Source: Dromaius novaehollandiae (lineage: Eukaryota; Chordata; Aves; Casuariiformes; Dromaiidae). From it: 64,000 bases of DNA. Of the stretch, positions 37,601-49,900 are shown piece after piece. The stretch is taken from assembly GCF_036370855.1 (NCBI RefSeq), contig NC_088105.1, positions 12,219,619-12,283,618 on the forward strand, in the 5' to 3' direction. Made by a program: the position numbers and the translations under genes. Position 1 is the first letter of the stretch, and every line of letters begins with the position of its first letter. A model generated the notes under the pieces. That model did not search any database. It was given only the letters and a program-made list of their open reading frames with translations, and was not told where the DNA came from.

Positions 37601-40600
37601 TAGTTATATAACAGGAGTTTGGTTATACAGTAGAAGTCATTTGTGGGGAGAGGGGGGAAAAGTCTTTATACATACTGTTGAAAACCTTAGTTTCTATCAG
37701 AAATCTTTGTTCTCTTTGGGGTGTGTTGCTAAAAGAAAAGTTCAGTGCTTTCTTTTATGCAGTATTCCAACTGTTTTAAATTTGCCTGGTTTTGTTTGTC
37801 TATACTGTAAGGTAATAAGAAAGTGATATCTAATATTCAGAATAGATTATTAGGCTAAAGATACACTGTTGTGATTCCACTGAAGACCATGCCATAAAAT
37901 GGAAATGAGAATTTTTTTCTACATTGGAGGATTATTCTGGGCTTTGATAAAAGTTTTGTAATGTTTTTCACTTTTTCTGATGCATAGACAAAAAAGTTCT
38001 AGATAAATGTAAAACTTTATAAAGTAAAGAGCTGTCACAAAAATAATACTCATAGTTTAGCTTTTTTCTGAATGCTACATTCCCCTTTCAGATAAAATTT
38101 AGTTTCCCAAAAGAGGAAAGTTTTTGTGTGTTCTTCAGTAAGCTGCCAGTAGACCTAGCAAAAATAATGCATTCATAAAAAATATTTTCATAAATGATGC
38201 CTTGTGAAGAAGGGATGCACATATTGAAATACCTTGAAAAGTGAAGGACCTTTGGCTCATTGTAATAAAATGTATGCAAAACTAAAGGTATAGCTACTTG
38301 CTTGAACTTGTAAGTGAATATAGAGTATTAAAAGCAGTTGTTAGAACATTTTAAATGGATAAGGTGAAAATCTTTATAGGTTTTATGCTATTTAGTAGAG
38401 TAAAAGTGATAGTAAGCCTGCAATCAGTTTCTGCTTTAATTTGCATATATATATTTTCTCCTCAGGAGCGTGCTTTGCTGGATGCTGTGCTTGGTTCTAG
38501 TATGATCACATCTTTACTAGCTATGGATTCATGGTGTTTCCTTGCCCGGTAAGCTGTTTTTATTACAGGTCAAGTAGGGTATCAGCAGTTCCAGTCAGTT
38601 CTGTTGTTCCTCATAATTCCCCAAGAGAGATTTAAGATAAAATTGTCCCAGAATTGAATTCTATTCAGATATAGAGCATATTTTGAAAATTAGGAACAGA
38701 AATGGCTTCAGCCATTTTACATTCATGCAAGGGGGATATACTTTTCCTGTTACTAAATAACTTTTTTGGAACAGTTCTCTCAAGTAAATTATATCTGTGC
38801 TTATCAAGTTGAAATATGTTAGGGGAAATGGTCATCTCTAAGACAAAACTTAGAATATTTAGTTAGGAGAAGAGTAGGGAGTATAGCCCCACTAACTTCT
38901 TTCTCTTTCACATTCCAGGTATGGAACAGCTGAACTGTGTGCTCACCATGTTTTTGTGATAGCCCATTTGGTAAGAACCACCATGATGTTTCGAATTTGG
39001 CACCTGTTTTAACCCTAGTTCTATTGCTACCTTTCTATGACCAAGGCCAAGAGTTTCATTTTTCCAAATGCAAAATGGAGTTTTAATTCCTCAAAGTGAT
39101 TAAGAATTAGCATCAGCAATACTGTGAGAATACAAAGCTAGGTACCTAGTAGTTCTGACATGCCCTGCATTGTTTTATTTAGAGTGCTACTGTTGAGATC
39201 CTACATGGCATGTCACAGATTTTTACTGAGAAGAGTCAAATGGGAGGTCAGTGAATACTCAGTGGAGAATGTTAGGAAAACACTTACAGGTGAAAATAAT
39301 AAATTAACAAAGGGCTAATGGTAAACCAGGAAGAGACCTTGCTGTAGTGGTTGATGACATATGAGTGGGTATTTCTTGTGGTGCTTTGATTGAAAAGTAA
39401 ATATAGTCTTGGCTGTAAGAACAAGATCTCATGCTGCTTAAAGTGAAATACAGTGTCTATTTACATTTTTTGGTTTTACGACTCTCAGAAACATTCTGTT
39501 TTGAATTCATTTGCTGAATGGTGTTTTTTCCTTAATTTGATTAGATGCATTCCCTGTTATCCTAATTTAGATAAAGTCTTGGCCTAATGAGTGTTACCAG
39601 GTCTCAGCCTTGGGTGTTCTGCTGAGGCGTATGCTGTTCTTAATGGCTCCAGATCATCAGGCAAGTATAGCACCAGTGTCATCTGTCTTTAATAGATCAG
39701 ATTTGAATAAGCGGCCTGTGTTAAAATGTCCTGTTTCCATTCTTCAGAAATGGCAGGAGGTTGATTGCTCTCTTGCTGTACTTGATTTTACTTTGTCATA
39801 GTGGATCCTAATTTGTGTAGATGTGATCTTTAAAATATGAAGGGCAATACATCTTTCTAATGCTGGCCTTATTGGATGGCAGTGAAGTCCTTTTTTTGAT
39901 TAAGTATGAAAACAGCACATCTCCCAGATCTGCTGATGCTGGCTGTGACCATAGTTTCTCTTCGAGGGTGGAACCAGCCTTCAATGCCTATTTTCTTTAT
40001 GTTTTGAAGCTGTTTTCCAGGACAGTGATGGGGTAGAAATTCACTGTACCCCCGCTTTAATGAGTATAAGATAAAATTTTCTGTAGAATAAAGACAGAAT
40101 TCACTTAAAAATGAATTGAAGGATGCAATGTGAGTGATTATTATAAATAAAAGTCATTTAATAGAGATTATGGTAAAGGATAATGCTGGAATAGATAACT
40201 AATATACAGGAAATCAATAGAGTAAAAAGCATATTAGATAAAGTCATTTTGTTACTTGGGAATACAATGTTAACTTTTTTTTTTGTTATATACTGATCTG
40301 TATCAGATTGCATCAGTTGCACAGGGAAAGACTAGTGGCTGTTTATATGCTCATTCACTGTAACATCTGTGAAAAGAAAAGTATGCTCAAGTTTTGTTGC
40401 CACGTAGTCTTAGAGTGGGAAGAATAACAGCCTGGTTCTGCAAACTCTTAAGAACCATCATTGCAGATGGTTGGACTGTTCCCAGTGTATGTTACTTAAA
40501 CAAGTGTTGGCAGAACTGATTCGTCATTGATAACAACACTGATCGCTGCAGGAAAACCCACCACTGTGTTGCTCTTCAAGTATGAGGAATTGTTTCATTC

Positions 40601-43600
40601 TCAGGTTCTCTAACTTAATCTCTAGATATGGGCTTGGGTTTGGTCTAGTGTCTCTAGTGAAGTCATGCATATTTATGACTCTTGAGCTCTTTCTCAAGTG
40701 GCTGAAAGAATAAGTTGTGTTATCATTCTAACATCCTATTTGTGACAGGGAAGTGGCAGTTGTGTAAGATTTTTTTAATACAAAAAAGTTGGACTTTCGT
40801 TAAAGAAAAGGTTTTGGACAATTTTTTTCATGTAATACTTCTAGAGCAAATGAGTAGTGCTTTTTGATTGTTGGTTTCTCAACTCTTTGACAGGTTGTCA
40901 AATTATTTCCTGGTCTTTTTAGTTCATATTAACTTTTATTTGCAGGTAGAATTTACTCATAAGTTTCTTCCCAAAGAAGTGGAAAACTTGGCAGTGTGGC
41001 AGCATATATCCCTCAAGGCCCTAAGTCCTGATCTTAGGAAGCAAGTGGCACATCAGCTCTGTGTGGCAGGGCTCACGCAATGCAGGCAATGGCTGAATAG
41101 CAGGCGTGCTTTGGGAGAGCTCCGACCTGTGGTAAAGGAGGTTTGATTCTCTTTGTAAAAATGTGTGAACTTCAGATTTCCAAACTATAAGGATTCTGTT
41201 GCTCACCTCAGTTCTGTTTGTCTGTCTGCTGTGCAGCTTTTTCCTATGCCTAGTTGTCAAACACATGAGCAAAGACTGTCATTTTAATATTGCATTCTAT
41301 TATGTAGCACATTAGGGCCCTGTACTCTGCAGGTGAGAGTGGAGGTCTTGTGGTTCACTAGTTATTGTTATTTTTTCTCTAGGTGAGCAGAGGGATTTTT
41401 CCTTAGAATTTCTGATTAATATTATGTCATACAATTACTTCTCAGTTTTAAGATTAGAGCATTATCTTTTGGATATGATGCCACGTGAAGTTTGCTGGTT
41501 TCTGTGGCAAAGGAGAGGGAGTGCGAGAAACCGGAGACTTTCACATAAAGCATTAGCTGCCATCTTTTCCCTGACAATGCAGCTAACTACTGTAGCACAG
41601 CGTAAAATTCTCAGAGAAGTAAAACATACTGTCCTTGATTTGGAAGCTTTGTTGGCCAGCAGCCTGGTGAATTAGCTGTACTGTACAGCTGACATAAGCA
41701 CATTGGGCTTCCAGCCATCTCATATGGTTTTAGAAGTTTAATATGAGACTGGGGTTTGGGTTTGTTTGACAGGTAGGTTTTTTTGGTCTTACTTTTGTAC
41801 TGCTTTTTTCTACCAGAACATTGCTTTTTCTGTCATGTTGACTGCCTGTAATTCTGCTGGTGACACTCTGGAAGGAGAACTTCAGGCATCTATCTCGGGA
41901 GTGCTTGGTCAGTTCTGGACTTTCCTCCAGGCTAAGCAGGTGAGCAAATTTGCTGTTCTAATGGTGAAAGCATGTCTTCTTTGGGAGGCTTGTGCAGTTT
42001 CGTCGTGTGTGTGTTACTAAATCATTTCACTTGGATTGGACCATTTCCCTAAAGTGCAATGTAGTTGTGCTTCCCATGTGCTATCAGCTGGTGTATGTAT
42101 TAGGCACGTGCTCTGGGAAGCATCGAGTTTGAATTTTCCTGAACATTTCATATATGACTCCTCACTACTCCATCTGCTACTTGGTCCAATGCAGACTTGC
42201 TTAACAAGAAGCCTGAAACACCTCATTCTGATTTATCAGTTATGGGTTTGACCTATTTTAAATGTTGATTACAATGCAAACAAAAAACATGGTGATTTAG
42301 ATTAGCACATGAAAGCCCGTAGGGGTAGTAACCCTCCTCATGTCTTTGAGCACAAGGGGGAAAGGTTGTCTCTTGACTGTATATCCAACTGTTAATGTTT
42401 GCAGTTGGAGACGTAAAGGAGAAAGGATTTGTCATGACTCATACTCCAGATTAAAAAATAAAATGTGAGACTGGGTGTGCAGAAGACATTTCACAACTGA
42501 TGAAAGAAATAGCTAAGTTAACCTTGTTTGTATAGCTTCTTATATTGGCAAGACTGGAGGAGTCAGATAAGAAAGATTTTTAATAAAAATATAAGGAAAA
42601 GGCCTTGTAAAGTACAACTGGCTTGAAGACTACTTTAATCTTTTCTTCTGCTGCATATGATATGTTGTTTTATACATGTGAAGTTAGGCTAAGAATTTTG
42701 GAATGTTTCTGTGATTTTACATTCTCTGTTAAGTTGTTCCTTGAGCTGAAACCAGTGATACTAATACTGCATATGAACTGTTGAAGGTGTCAGATGACCC
42801 ATGTCTCCAGCAGACACTGTGTTTATTACTTCACCTTTTGGAATTTTTCATCCAAACATTGGGTGCTCAACTAATTACTCAGGTAAGAAACTTGTAAGTA
42901 ATTTATTTCATGAAAACCAAGTTCTTTGTGATTTACTGAAGATCTCTAATGAGAAGATTTCCAACTTTTATTTCTTCCTTGGTTATTTTCCTGGTCTTTA
43001 AACCAGGTATGTGACACTTTAGCTAATGTTGCTTTTGAGAATCCTGCTATTCTGTAAGATAGTGCAGATATATAACTATGCTATAGAACATGTTTATTTC
43101 TCTCCAGAAGGCACACTGTGTTTATATTAGCCAGTTTTATTCAAGCTGTAGCATACCTACTTTTGGTTTGCATCCAGTATTCTAAAATTAATGTCCTCAG
43201 ATTTAATGATCAGACAGAACAGTTTTCATCTGTAATCCATGTTTGATGAAGCTTCATTTTGGTTTCCTGCAGGTGTTTGCACTGCAGTCTTCCCTTTTCC
43301 AGTTAGATCCGCCAGATCATGTTCGTCTAGCAATGCTGGATTTTCTCTCTTCTATGGGAAAGGTGTTTATACCACAGGAAATCCAGGTAAATATATTACC
43401 TTATTTTAGGTAATTAAAAAGGTAATTACCTTTTTGGGGCCTTATTTAATCTCAAGTCCTTTGATGAAAAGATGTGCTTTTTATTTTAATACATGGAAGA
43501 CTGCCATGGCATAATGATCTTGGAGACTTATTTAATGATCTATGGTGGTTTTATTTTTCATTGAGACACTTGCACTAAGTGCACATAAAATGTTTGATGC

Positions 43601-45825
43601 ATTCATTTGCGTGTTGCTTCTCAACAATCAGGCAGGACTGACATTTGAACCCTCAAGAAGAAAAAAATAGAATGTGTGTCATCTTCCTAAGTGTTTTTTT
43701 GCCAGGCTGGGCAGTAGCACTCTTAAATTTCACAAACTTATCCTTTGACCTTAGAGTGAATTTCTAATAAAATTCCATGATGGTAAGACACGCACAGCTA
43801 AGTCTGGAAAATCTGATAGATATTTGTTTCTCTTTTAGAGGCAAGTTGTACCTCAGTTGTCATGTCTGTTTGCTTCTCTGCTATCTGACCAGACTTGGCT
43901 GATTCATCAGCATGCGCTGGAGGCATTCACACATTTTGCAGAGGTAAGCAAAGCAGTGCTTTGGATGTATAGATCTGGCTCTGTTAACTTTTGTCATACA
44001 GAATTTCTTCTGTCTTAAATGTTTGCTGCTCTTTGCTGAACAGTTTGGATCTTAGCATTACAGATGCTGTTGCATGTGAATAAAAGTAATAAGGGCTAAC
44101 GCACTATGTATGATTTCAGGATCTGGAACTGAAGGAAAATCAAGCATCGGTTGATTAAATTGATTGCAAGGAGCAAGGTTGTTTAAAACTTGTTGTTTAA
44201 AAATCTGTCAGCACAGAATTCTTCCCAGATCATTTGGGAAGCAGTTTCTCCTTCATCTTTTATTTCTTTGTTAATATGAATGTACTGAACAACTGTTACT
44301 CAATGGTTTTGACAGGAAACAAGCCATGAAGATGTTGTTCCTCAATGCCTTAATTCTGAAGAAACTAAGAACAAAGTTGTTAGTTTTCTGGCTAAGGTAT
44401 GATCTTAAACTGTTTTACTGTTTTCTTAGTCGATGTATACATCTAATGCCATATTAAGTAGGACTGATGAGCTTAGCTTCAGTGCCACAATAATGTAGCA
44501 TCTGGCCCATGTCTGTGTCTACACCTGCATCACCTGCATGCACATTAGATGGATAAGTTTAAAATAAACTGCTGTTTACTGGGATCTGGTTAAATTTTTC
44601 CATTTGTTTAAATCAGCAGGCCTAACAAATCCTGTATCTATGCACACTGCTCTTCCAGTATTTCTCAGATTTGATAAAAACGCTCTGCTCTTCCATCCTT
44701 GAACAAAAATTAAATTGCATCATGATTTTTTAAGTGGAGAAAGTATTTATTAAAAAACTGCGATTCCATCATTCTATTTGTGTGATTTCCCCCCCCTCCC
44801 CCCCCCGCCCCGTCTTTTTGGAGCAGTGTCTGTAAGCTAAATGAACCTGTCTGAAACATCTTAGTCCTCCTTTCTTGCAGGTTAAAAAAAATTCTATTAA
44901 AAGCAGATGGCTATTTATTCATAATGTAACAACTACCTCCTCCAGTTGTTTATTGGGCTGTAAACCTTAAGGGACTGCTATCTGGACAAGCAGTTCCTGT
45001 CAAGTAGATAATTAGCAAAAGAACTGATAGGCATTGATCCTACACTGAAGTTGCAGATAACTTTAACCTCCTGCTCAGAAAAGTGAGAGAGGAATTAGGT
45101 TCAACTTGAACTGCAGGTTAAGATGATCCATATATTTTTTTTTCCATTGTTCTGGTATACAAACTGAACCTGTGAAGGCTGGTAACGCCTCCTTGTTTAG
45201 TTACCTCTCCTGTGGCTTTCTCCCTAGATGAGGCAGGTAGAAGAGACAACAGAAGCACGAACAGAACGCGTGAAACGAGAAAGGATCGTCTACAGTGCTC
45301 ATTTTCTGAAAAAGACTGGAGAACTGGAGTCAGCAGGAGAGGTATGTCCACTTCTTTAAACTGTCTGGGCTCTACTGTAGGTTTGTGTCAGTTCTGGGAA
45401 GTAGTTAGAGAGGTTCAAGACTGCCCTGCTGCCCTCCATGTTCTAAGAAGAAAAGCTTGCCTGCACTCCTGCCCCTTAATACTAAACCAGAATGCTCTGT
45501 GCTGCCTGCCAGCTGGGAAGAGCTCTCACAAGGCATGGGAGCATCTCACAGTTCTTCTCCAACTGAGGTTCTTTTGCAGTTGGGCGACTAATCACTTATG
45601 GGATTGTAAATGGTGTCTAACCTGTGTTTAAATCTGCAGCCTCTGGCAAAAAGAGCATGTCACTCACCCTCTGAGGAGCAGTATAAGTCAGCAGTAGGCA
45701 CAATGGAGGGGGCAGTGGAAGCTGTGAAGCTGCTGCTCCAGAAAGGGTCACCCCCTGCTTGGCTTGCAGTGAAACTGGAGGCTCTACATACAGCTATAGC
45801 CACTTTGAGAAACAGTGTACGGTAA
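25611..45825 (+). CDS. FIRRM: FIRRM (C1orf112), FIGNL1-interacting regulator of recombination
   Basis: FIRRM is an alpha-helical nuclear protein that binds the AAA ATPase FIGNL1 and controls RAD51 removal in crosslink repair and meiosis. I reconstruct 24 coding exons, about 891 aa: 25611-25703, 26211-26250, 26967-27055, 28016-28120, 28699-28839, 29837-29999, 30373-30457, 30993-31131, 31583-31663, 33791-33855, 35532-35680, 36667-36775, 37264-37450, 38466-38548, 38919-38970, 39571-39660, 40946-41131, 41817-41939, 42787-42882, 43273-43386, 43839-43943, 44316-44396, 45228-45341 and 45640-45825. All phases join without a stop. Landmarks shared with human are LCRRELPxVLPRLL, LEQTFFS, FSFHSCLQLAEQM, CSGELSLPV, YGTAELCAHH and ETKNKVVSFL. 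The start MSQ matches human. Intron 1 is AT-AC; introns 4 and 16 have GC donors. Only the N-terminus, the region around residue 400 and the last two exons differ much from human. Confidence 0.95.
25704..26210 (+). other. U12-type AT-AC intron (FIRRM intron 1)
   Basis: The intron begins ATATCCTT, the exact U12 AT-AC donor consensus. It ends AC at 26209-26210, and a branch-site-like TTCTTTAAC (26194-26202; consensus TTCCTTAAC) sits about 9 nt before the splice point. Splicing here joins VLPRLL to SMYQESEDW, matching human VLPRLL-SMYQHSDSW in phase 0. No GT donor in exon 1 gives this join. Confidence 0.92.
28121..28698 (+). other. GC-AG intron (FIRRM intron 4)
   Basis: Exon 4 ends CTTACAG and the intron begins GCAAGT, the usual strong GC donor; the acceptor is tttcag. 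The join gives RNLLQ-TVVQLL in phase 0, matching human RNILQ-TMVQLL. The next GT downstream would break the alignment. Confidence 0.88.
29545..29610 (-). repeat. Short SINE/CR1-tail relic in FIRRM intron 5
   Basis: The + strand reads 'caaggcctgatccaaagcct', the reverse complement of the 'ggctttggatcaggcc' block common in old sauropsid SINE/CR1-tail elements. Only this fragment is clear. Confidence 0.4.
32650..32790 (-). repeat. MIR-like core SINE relic in FIRRM intron 9
   Basis: The + strand carries 'cttggccaagccacgttatt' and then 'gctttagtttccccatcatg', the reverse complement of the MIR-type block 'ggggaaactgaggc...gtgacttgcccaagg'. It is diverged but ordered correctly. Limits are approximate. 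Confidence 0.55.
39661..40945 (+). other. GC-AG intron (FIRRM intron 16)
   Basis: Exon 16 ends GATCATCAG and the intron begins GCAAGT; the acceptor is tttgcag. The join APDHQ-VEFTHKFLPKE matches human APPHQ-LEFIQKFSPKE in phase 0. This is the second GC donor in the gene. Confidence 0.88.
41341..41675 (+). other. Unexplained open frame in FIRRM intron 17
   Basis: A frame of about 110 codons is open inside the 685-bp intron 17 and ends at TAG. A good acceptor (ttattttttctctag, AG at about 41381-41382) lies within it. The part after the acceptor is protein-like (RLEHYLLDMMPREVCWFLWQ and so on) but resembles no family I know. It is not in the human protein, where the flanking exons join directly. 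Read in phase 0 from exon 17, that acceptor gives a stop within eight codons. It may be an alternative last exon or chance. Confidence 0.25.
44789..44811. repeat. Poly-C rich tract
   Basis: A C-run interrupted once by T and once by G, in FIRRM intron 22. Confidence 0.9.
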
Positions 45826-46279
45826 GGTTGTGCAACAGGTTTTAAAGATGCTAAAACAGCTCAGCTCTGTGGTTGGAGGGAAGAGATACCTTGTACTGTG
45901 ATTGTTGGAGAAGGAAAAACTGTGACACAGGGTGATGCTCTACTACACTGTTAAGTGGTAGTTAATATACCAAAATGAACTGATTGATACACTTAACGGA
46001 CTCTGTGCATCTGAGTGTCATCTTGCCTATTGCCAACATATAGCTTATTTTTCTAAGATACTGTATGATAACAAACATTTAATGAAATTGTCTCGGTGAT
46101 AAAGATGTTTGAACTTCTTATAGAACTACTACAGTTTTTTCTGTCGTACAGGGTGGTAGGCATTTTTATATTAACTTTAAAATACACTCAAGAATAACAA
46201 TTTAAGACTCCATGCTGTTCACTGAAAACACCTGTGCTGCTGTTCCACTCCACAGTAAGGTCATCTTTTAAAAATAATC

Positions 46280-46285
46280 TTTATT
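46280..46285 (-). terminator. Poly(A) signal of SCYL3
   Basis: AATAAA on the minus strand (TTTATT on +), about 630 nt after the SCYL3 stop. It is about 455 bp from the FIRRM stop on the other strand. I found no AATAAA for FIRRM on + between 45826 and about 46500, so FIRRM may use a variant signal, and the two 3' UTRs may overlap. Confidence 0.65.
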
Positions 46286-46913
46286 GGTTGCAGTTAAGAG
46301 CAGAATGAATGTGGTACTTGAACACAAGCTTGTTTAACAGTCCAGTCCTTCACTGCAAGTTTCCTAGCACCTCTTGTGCCATCCACTGACAGAATGGTAT
46401 AAACAGATATAAATATGTTGAGTAAACTGTACATTCATCTTAAAATCATCTTCTAGATAAAAAGTTAAAATGAGCCATTTCTCATGGCTTTGCTTTTCTG
46501 AAAAAAAGGCACATTAACAAAAGAACTGAATGTAACTTTCATTTATTGTCATCAGTTTTTCAGAGCAGCGATGATTTCTGGAACAATAGCTTACACCACT
46601 CATGTCCTCCAGTAGCACGTCAGCACCGACACACCATTCAGATTATTCCTCCTTCCTGTAGCAGTGGCATGCACTGCAGCTGGGCATATTGCTTGAGTGC
46701 AGGCCTCACCCCTGCAGTTTTTGGCACAGGCTGGAACAGAGCATCCTTTGCAAGGAAGGGATCAGGCCCTGTGGGAGATCTTGCTGACTGCTGCAGCAAG
46801 TGCCTGTCTTCCAGCTAAAGCAGTGCTGAGGTACTTATCCATTATACCGTGGAAGCAATGACTTCTCTTACAGAATCCAGCACGCTGTAAAGCCTTTGTC
46901 TCTTTCAGTGCCA

Positions 46914-49900
46914 TCACCAGTTAGTATCATCTTCCCAGTTCACCTCTTCCTCTTCACCCCAGCCTGTGGCTTCAGCCTGGAATCATGTAGAAGTTATCAA
47001 CATTAAGGCACATGTACTTTACTTCTGCACTTAACTCAGCCAAAAAACAAAGTCAGGCATTCAAGGGCCAAAGGAGCTTGGCAGTGCCCTGGGTGGCTTA
47101 TAGTGACAGAGCAAGATGAGTGTTCAGAATGCTCCAGGAGAAAGGCAGCCTCTCCCTGCCCCATGGAGCACCTGGGGCTCTCAGAAGCAGTGCTCACAGA
47201 GAAAGCTGTAGTAGATGAAAGCCCCTCATTAAGACCAAGAGGTGCCAATGTTTGCAGCTTCCTAGCTTAAAGGGCTTCTACCAATAAAAGGAAACACCTT
47301 AAACATATAAAAGCAAAGTAACAGGGAATTTGCTGTCCTCCTTCCTAAACAGTTTAAACTAAAGGAAGAATTGTCTCACTAACACAGCTCTGCAACCATG
47401 CCAGACATTGCACTACAGTGAGTGACCCCAAAAAGGGGATTGATGTCAAGACAGGGCTGCTTAAAGAGCAGTTGTAAACAACTTCAGTTTGTATCCAAGG
47501 CTCCTCTCCCCTTGCTATTTCTGTGGTAGGTCTCTTGAGGTTGAGTTAGCAAAACAGCTTGAAATCAACACCTATTCCCTAATGGAGCTGTGTGTTCAGC
47601 TAGCAGTGATGGGGGTGCTAGCTCTCCTCCTAGCAGAAGGAAGCAACCTCTTGAGTATCTATCTGAGATGGGCTAGAAGGATATACGTTCTCACTCAAAA
47701 AGGCAGTTTTAAAACCCTGCTCATTCTCTGAAATCGTGAAATGTCTCAGCTGTTTCCTTCTGGAAATTAGGCACCCAAACAGCTTTTCTCAGTAAGCCAG
47801 AGGTTCTGGTTTCCTGTTCCTTTTGTAGCTTTTTTAAGAAGAGTCCAAGGGAGCAACACTGAGCCCAGAACATCCTCTGTGCTTGAAAGCCCTCTTCTGT
47901 TTGTGTTTGGGGCTAACTTTGTTTTACCTCCCCTGACAAACCAAGACTCACCTTAAAGTAACATAGGGTTCTAGCATCAGGATACAGTAAAAACTCCTTA
48001 GTTCATGCCTTTGGTAGGGTACAAGTTAAATCTATTCCTTTAAGGTTTCTTAACATGGCTGTCTTGCTGCTGCAATGCAGCCCACTAAGTTACCTGGTGC
48101 CTGCTAAATGCATCATTCACAGCTCAGTATCTTGTATGCACAAGTAAAGACTCAGCTGCACAGTCATGTGTCATTCATACTTCCTCAGGTTAACCACCAT
48201 CTGATTAAGGAGTCTGTAATGCCAGAGCAGTATGTTGTAGCATATACATGCTTTAGGAATCCTCTGAAATGTACAGTCACTTAAACCCCACTACCCGTAG
48301 ACTCTTACCTCAGTAACATCAATTGCTGCAAATTTGGATGAAAACAGCATATTCTGGGAGGCACCTTCTCTGCTGGATACTGCACCAGAGTGACTGGGAG
48401 CAACTGCTTCTGTCCTCACTTCAGGTAAAATCAGGATTGCTGAAGATGGTTTAATGTCTGGGATCATATCAGCAAACCAGTCCAGCTCAGGGTCTTGCAC
48501 AGGTTTTCTTTTCACTTGAATAGTGAACTCTTCTCCTAGGCCAGACTCTGATGAAGACTTTGACCTTTCCCGAAAGGTTTCTCCCAGTTGTTCCTGGTGG
48601 TCCCACTTGTCATTGCTCCAGCTACTCCCAGGGTAGGACGTTGCAGGGGAACTCAGTTTGAGGCTTTTAAATTCTTTGCTTAGTGGATGGGTCCCTGGTG
48701 GAGGCCTCTGCAGCTGAACTGCATCAGCTTGTGTCACAGTGAGGCAGGTTCCTGAGGACAGTTCAGGACTAGGGCTGCTGGGCTCAAAGTCATCCCATGG
48801 CTTCTCATCAACATCACGATCAGCAAAGTAAGGTCCTGCTCTGCCCTCTGACTCTCGAGGCTGAATTTGGATGTTCACAGTTTTCTCGGTGTCTGTCTCC
48901 TCTGCCTCGCTCCAGTCTGGCCACTCCTCTGCTGGCTTTTCAGAGGCAGTCAAAGAGCTCCTGCTGCTCCCTAGTGTGTTAATGTTTCCAGGAACTCCAT
49001 TCAGGGGGAGGTGAACGTCTTGCTCACCTATGGAAAACAAGGGTATTATACACTCATCTCAGGAGGACAAGCATGAAGACTGAGTTGTGCCTAAAACTCT
49101 CTGAAATCCTTGACATTGCAGGTAGCGCTTGGTATGGAAATAAGCCAGTTCAAAAAATCATGTTCATTGGAAATATGCTTCAGTGCTAAGTTATTCTTAT
49201 GTTAGAAAGTACAGCAATCTTCCTGCTCATGAAGGAGGGTTATTAATATCAGAATACCTGGGCAATACACGCCAACTACTAATAAGCGTTAGGTTAGATG
49301 AGTCGGAAAAGGCCATGAAAATAAACCAAGTCAACTTCTGAGGTCAGAGAAGCAGCCAGCCCATAGTGACAGAGGAACAGCCTGCAGTAGCCTGTCCAGA
49401 AAGCTGTGGGGGGCAGGTGAAAGACCACAGCTGAGAACCTGTGGTAAGGGAACACAGCAATTCAAGACAGGCAGGCTGGCCAGCAATGTGTGTGTACCAG
49501 ATTTCCAAATAAATATTCCCGAGGAAACCAAGGGTCACAGTCTTGTTCCTTGACTTTTTACCTTCACTTTCACCTTTCTTGCTTCACTGAATGCCTGCCT
49601 TTTCAATCAGCACATGGGGAAGATATACAATATTTCAAGCAATTTTTCATTTCTATGACACTTCATTTCTAAAAAGGAACAGCTGGGGCAAAGTTTTACC
49701 TGTCTTTAAAGCCAGTGGATTGTCTTGTCGCACAGAATGTTTCTTGACAGGTACATTTCCAGAGATGGGGAACACACTAGAGTTAATCTTCACAGGCCGA
49801 GAGGGTGGATTTCTCCGATTGCTTACAACATGACTGGGGGAGTCTGCAGGAATAAAACAAAATAAAAGGACACCAACTCCATAAGGTCTGTTGTCTCTTT

